A stretch of 64,000 bases of DNA from Marsupella aquatica. Its lineage: Eukaryota; Marchantiophyta. How positions within the stretch are numbered: the first letter of the stretch is position 1; every line of letters begins with the position of its first letter. Below, one piece after another: positions 59,662 through 64,000 of this stretch. The DNA lies in NCBI GenBank assembly GCA_973895155.1, contig OZ316898.1:12028001-12092000 (forward strand), in the 5' to 3' direction. The notes under the pieces are model-generated. The model saw nothing but the letters and a program-made list of their open reading frames with translations. It was not told the origin of the DNA and searched no databases. Both the position numbers and the translations under genes were made by a program.

Positions 59662-61120
59662 AGTTTTTGGTGACATTGCATATGTATCCAGTGTCTTCTA
59701 CCACAGCAGAAAAGGTACTTTCGAGCAGTTGTTCCTTTCAAAGTTGACAGAATCATATGTGCCAAGCTTGTAGGTATCCTTAGATTGCAGTTAGCGAGGC
59801 GAACGTACGATTCACCCAGTTGAAACAGTCTGCAAAAGCCGACCATTTGAGCATCGTCCAGAACAGCCCCCGGAGTCTTAAACTGGCTAGAGCTAGTGTA
59901 CGCACGTTCTGTGGAGAAAAGCAACAGATTCCCATCACCGATTCCAACTACTGGGCTCATCTTTTGCAAGTATTGGGTAAAATAGTTCTGGGTCTTCAAA
60001 TCTAATTGTACTCAAAGCTCACCCAAAACCTAGCTTCGGCTACATTTATTTTTGCATGGCTGCTATGGTCAGGGAACGAATTTTTAAAAATTCTAAGTAA
60101 CGCCAAAAGATCTCTCTAAAATTATTTTTCTGAACCCATCCCACCAAGTGTTACATTGTTTATCTATGAAGGTCAACTTTATTGCCTCGGATGCATCTCG
60201 AGTATTGCATCTCACGACACGCTTCTCGAGTTGAACTAATCATGGTCGATGAGGCCGGAGAGCGGATTGGAAATTGGATTTAGTTCCTACAAGTTTGCAT
60301 TCTGCGAGGACCCTAACTCAAGGAGAAATGGATATATTTACTTATTGCAAGTGTAAATTTTAATCATATAAAGTAGGCTTATACAGGTTGCAGCAATTTT
60401 TAAAAGCAAAGCTTAGTGTACAATCATGTATTATTAGAACAAGTTCGTTTCTTTGGACGAATTTTTCGCCGAAGTCTGACCTGGCAAACTGCAGAAAGAA
60501 TACTGCCCTGTTGAGATTGATAGGACTGATAACCGCCAAGTTGAGCAGTTTAATGTACGACCTTTCTGTGCACTGTCTGCGGAAAGCAATGGATTTTTTT
60601 GGGGGGAATCAGAGAAAGAAGGGTAATTTTGGAAACCGCACGATTGCCTCAATTTCCGTCTGTGGGTGGACTTTCAATTGGAATTGTCCTGGTTGTTCAT
60701 CGTAGACCAATTCAGTCTACTGCAAAATTGTGTCGAAGTGTAATGGCAGTTATCCTGTATGCTTACCGGGTATGAGATCTTTATAGTGCTCTCCCGCTTC
60801 AGCTTGATGGCGCAAATAGTTAGAGGAGAATAATCACAATGGCTTTATCATGACAAAGCCCAGGACAGGGTATGGATTCAATATTATTGAGACGAAGGAT
60901 ACTGAGCAGAATAAGACCCTATTTCGATACAAAATGAAAGAGTACATCCTACCGTCGTTGGTCTCTTTGATGCTAGGGACCAGTTTGAAACAGGTGGAGG
61001 GCAATTACATGTTTCTGTTTTACTTGAAACTACACAACGGAAATTGAGCTCCCGATAGAGCTGATGATAGAGTCCTAAGGGCAAAGATAATCTAACCTGT
61101 CTTTCATGGAATGCAATACT
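59662..61120. other. Intergenic, no gene recognised
   Basis: The 3' flank of PIG-U. The frame at 60,388-60,705 has no motif I can name. No repeats stand out. Confidence 0.5.
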
Positions 61121-61452
61121 GCAACAATGAAGGATTGAGTGGATCTAGTAGGTGATTCAAACAGTAATCAACTGGACGAGAATGAATAATCTAAATGGAA
61201 TAATGTAAATCTATGAGACAAATGAAGGATTGAGTGGATCTAGTGGGTGATTCAAATAGTAATCAACTCGGCTAAAAAGAATAATCTAAATGGAATTTTC
61301 TAAATCTATGAGACAAAATCCGACGACAAGATGACTCAACCTAATAAGAAAGATACACTCTTACAATAAACAGTGTGCTTATATGAGACAAAATTTGAAG
61401 ACAAGATGACTCAAACTGGTAGGAAAGATACACTCCTATGCTAAACAGTGTG
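61121..61452 (+). repeat. Two sets of tandem duplications
   Basis: The first set (about 61,121-61,316, period about 100) repeats ATGAAGGATTGAGTGGATCT, AGTAATCAACT and AATCTAAATGGAAT. The second set (about 61,316-61,452, period about 70) repeats GACAAGATGACTCAA, AGAAAGATACACTC or GGAAAGATACACTC and AAACAGTGTG. ATGAGACAAA links the two. Confidence 0.85.
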
Positions 61453-61949
61453 TTTCGACATATAGTTTGATTGCTGAGTACTGTTGTCCATTCTACTGAG
61501 GGCAATCTTGCTTAGAAGCAACCTATCGCGAAGATGTAAATAATAGCATTGTAGAGCCCTCGGTAAGTTAGGATGACACATTCGTCACGTGGTATTTTAA
61601 GATGGTATTTTAAGATGCAGCTCATTTGTTTGTCTGTCTGGAGGTCACCTATGGATTCTCTAGAATGACAGCTTATATGTCTGTACGTCCCGTCTCTTTT
61701 CAGGGCCGGATCCGCCACATTCTCGTACGTCGTGCCGGCTTCAAGAATGAACAATTGCTCCACAGCCTGCTCCTCAAAACCCCCTACATAGCTCCACTTG
61801 ACTCTGTTGCAACGAGATCATAAACGCCGGGCCCCCAAACCCATCTCAAAAGTCATGAAGTGGAGGCCCTGGTGATGGAGGAGGGCGGGGAGCTCAGGTG
61901 TGCAAGCTAGATCGAGTTGGTTGTCCTTGACAAATTCTGAGGTCGAAAT
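61453..61949. other. Intergenic, no gene recognised
   Basis: No coding or repeat signal could be supported. Confidence 0.5.
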
Positions 61950-62096
61950 CCTGATCCGACTCAGGCATAGTCAACCGGACGGAGATGCACGAGCCCAACG
62001 TTGGTTTGATCTACAGACGGGTCTACAGAAGTCCTGATCCGACTCAGGCATGGTCAACCGGACGGAGATGCACGAGCTCAACGTTGACTCGATCTA
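61950..62096 (+). repeat. Direct duplication, roughly 82-bp period
   Basis: TCCTGATCCGACTCAGGCAT, then GTCAACCGGACGGAGATGCA and CAACGTTG, are repeated with four or five changes. The unit is GC-rich compared with its flanks. Confidence 0.9.
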
Positions 62097-62459
62097 GGGG
62101 AGCTTGACATACCCGCACGATCGGGTTCTAAGATTCCGATCATGATCGGTGTGGACGGGTTCTGTGTTTTCCAGCGGCGGGCTCCTTCATTTAAACCACC
62201 GAGCCGGTTGCCGGTTGCCGGTCCATTGAAGGAGTGATGAGCGAGCGAGTGGCTACCATCAGAGGACGTGATGCCAGAAGTTTTACTCTCCTTCGGTATA
62301 TGATCGGCTCGGCTGCCTAGTCATGCTCTTTCGAGTTGTTCTAGTGCGATCGACCAATGTACAAGCACAAAAGCAATTACTCATCTGATCGACGGATTGT
62401 GAACAATGTATAGTCTGCAGTGTCACCATTAAATTGTGCATTAAGTGCATTGACCATCG

Positions 62460-63380
62460 ATGGATTGCAGCGAAGGGAATGGAAGATCCTCGCGAATTGT
62501 CGAGGTCATCCTGTTAACGGCAATCACGATGACGATGGCGTTCGTGGTGGGCTTCCTTTCTGTTTGGTTGTTGCTCTTCTGGAGGAGTTTCATGTTCCCA
62601 ATATCGGTGATGACATTACTCTCCGGGCCAACGCTAGCTCCGATCGTGGGCGACGTGCTGTCTACCATGAGGCACTTCGAGTCAGTTCAGGTATTCGCCG
62701 ACAACTTCAAACGCAAATATTGTCCTATAATAGTAACTCTCAGCTGGGCCAGCTTCAAGCCAGTTGTGATCATCGCAGGCCCTAATGAGGAGACGTTCCA
62801 AGGCCGCACTCACTTGTCGTCCAAGCATATCCTGCACGTTGGCAGGAGAGGGCGGACATCTGGGCATAGCGAGCGGGACCGATTCCTTCGGCGCAAGTTT
62901 GTAAGGAGTGAAGTCTTGAGCAAGAAGAGGGTCGCCGCAATGGGATTCTGTCCACTTATCCGTGACCAAGAAGTTAAGGTTCTGATTGAGAGGTTGAAGA
63001 AGAAGAAGAAGCACGTAGGTTGTGATTCGGAAGGGGCGATGAGTACCGTCTTCGCAAGAAGATGGACTGCTCTGGAGGATTATTACATGATAGAGCTGGA
63101 CGAAGTGATGGTACAACGATTCCAGACGGGGGTCAGTAAGCCGAGGGACTTTGCGGGGGACTTTGACATTCCCTTCAAGCGCCGACTGCCATCGGGAGGG
63201 ATGAAATGCTCTGAGATCTTTCAGCCAATCATCGGCGAGAAGAAGCACACTCCGCCGTCAGGAAAGACGGAGGACCTTGCCCCATTTGTGAATACTCTTG
63301 TGGGGCTGCAAAGCGGGGAGATTTTTGTCATATCGACCAAAGTGAATGGCCTTCAATATTGTGGTTTTCTTATGTTGTAA
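62460..63380 (+). CDS. Cytochrome P450-like, N-terminal part only
   Basis: A 306-codon frame from ATG 62,460 (context CATCGATGG). A hydrophobic anchor spans about residues 12-38, followed by a GP..APIVGDVL region (about 53-62) similar to the P450 proline hinge, FKRKYCPIIV (about 83-92) and a VVIIAGP segment. Later, RFLRRKF.RSEVLSKKRVAAM and IRDQEVKVLIERL fit helices C and D, and APFVNTLVGLQSG resembles the stretch before the oxygen-binding I helix. The I-helix threonine, the ExxR pair and the haem-cysteine loop are all absent, and P450s are about 500 residues. Either the remaining exons lie beyond a long intron or past the window end, or this is a truncated pseudogene. Family level is uncertain. 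Confidence 0.5.
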   Translation: MDCSEGNGRSSRIVEVILLTAITMTMAFVVGFLSVWLLLFWRSFMFPISVMTLLSGPTLAPIVGDVLSTMRHFESVQVFADNFKRKYCPIIVTLSWASFKPVVIIAGPNEETFQGRTHLSSKHILHVGRRGRTSGHSERDRFLRRKFVRSEVLSKKRVAAMGFCPLIRDQEVKVLIERLKKKKKHVGCDSEGAMSTVFARRWTALEDYYMIELDEVMVQRFQTGVSKPRDFAGDFDIPFKRRLPSGGMKCSEIFQPIIGEKKHTPPSGKTEDLAPFVNTLVGLQSGEIFVISTKVNGLQYCGFLML

Positions 63381-64000
63381 ATTGTCAGGCTAATTACTTA
63401 GCAAAAAACAAGCTTGGATTCACTGCGCTTCTTGTGTAAGTATTGTGCATGGGTTTCTTCACTGCCCGGACGGATTCGACGTACTGCAGTAAGTTCGATT
63501 ATTGCATAATCATGAGAGAGAAAAAAAAAGTTCGCCAAATTCATCTGTGTCGATCAGTGTATTTGAAAGATCATTTGTGAATGAGAATGACATAATTTGC
63601 TTACTTAGAAGCTTTGGTTCAGAGACTTTGAGAAGGCGTCATTAATTAGCCTTACAAAATTACCAGTATCTCGAAGGAATTTTGTCAGCTCCCACCAATC
63701 TTGCTGGCCAACATGTCCCTTAGTGTGAATTCAGCCGCTCTGCTGTATCTTGATTCGAAGCGCTTGCCGTAAACGTACCGTCAATTAACAAAATCTCCAT
63801 TACTTCATTCGAGGTAGGTCGATCATCAAGCTTTTCCAGCCATAAAATCAGGATCTCTTCGTGCCCATGCCACTCAATTCGGGATCTCCTTTTGAATGGA
63901 AGCTTCTTGATATCTCCCTTGCCTGAACTCCAAATGACAGCTTGTCAATCACTTTCTGCGAGCCACGAGTTCAAAGGCCAGTAAACTACTCACTGTAATT
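63381..64000. other. Right end, no gene recognised
   Basis: Mixed sequence after the P450-like frame. I looked for the missing P450 motifs and did not find them here in any frame. Confidence 0.45.

Noticed and set aside
1-64000. CRISPR arrays, bacterial operons, rRNA genes
   Set aside because: The repeats found are tandem without unique spacers of constant length, the genes have introns, and no rRNA-like conserved segments were seen.

Overview
This window looks like nuclear DNA from a plant, most likely a non-seed land plant (moss, liverwort, lycophyte or fern) or a streptophyte alga. The reasons are GT-AG introns, a plastid lipid-transfer gene (TGD4), a plant-type aminotransferase, a GPI-transamidase subunit, and old transposons of several classes. 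I cannot name the species. Exon structures were built by hand from reading frame, splice consensus and remembered family patterns; nothing was searched.

The left half (1-30,000) is repeat-rich. A degenerate non-LTR retrotransposon (about 1,115-6,953) carries a reverse transcriptase followed by a CCHC motif and a restriction-enzyme-like endonuclease. A 1,683-bp CACTA DNA transposon (1,370-3,052) with intact ends, a 3-bp target duplication and opposed arrays of a 24-bp repeat sits in its 5' part. Next come copies of a short hAT-like MITE family (four in the window), a tandem duplication with a 353-bp period, Ty3/gypsy fragments (chromodomain, gag and protease) and a decayed Helitron (17,539-22,478) with Rep and Pif1-type helicase domains plus an unusual spliced C-terminal extension. 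From 22,500 to 30,700 I see diverged duplications but no gene.

The right half holds the genes: a giant TruA/PUS1-type tRNA pseudouridine synthase (+, 30,802-36,209); a METTL13/EEF1AKMT4-like methyltransferase (-, 38,441-39,202); TGD4 (-, five exons, 42,701-45,735), divergent from a TMEM230-family membrane protein (+, two exons, 47,071-48,475); a class I/II PLP aminotransferase (-, three exons, 49,583-51,842) with a triplicated repeat and a perfect 24-bp-stem hairpin in its first intron; PIG-U (+, about 14 exons, 55,579-59,661), whose start codon lies in a 40-bp duplication that creates upstream ORFs; and an N-terminal cytochrome P450-like ORF (+, 62,460-63,380).

The genes do not form a pathway and are independent neighbours: RNA modification, protein methylation, ER-to-plastid lipid transfer, membrane trafficking, amino-acid metabolism and GPI anchoring. 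The observations most worth following are the more than 1,200-residue acidic extension and second insertion in the pseudouridine synthase, the endonuclease-bearing non-LTR element with its nested CACTA insertion, the MITE with an empty-site paralogue a few hundred bases away, and the Helitron extension.
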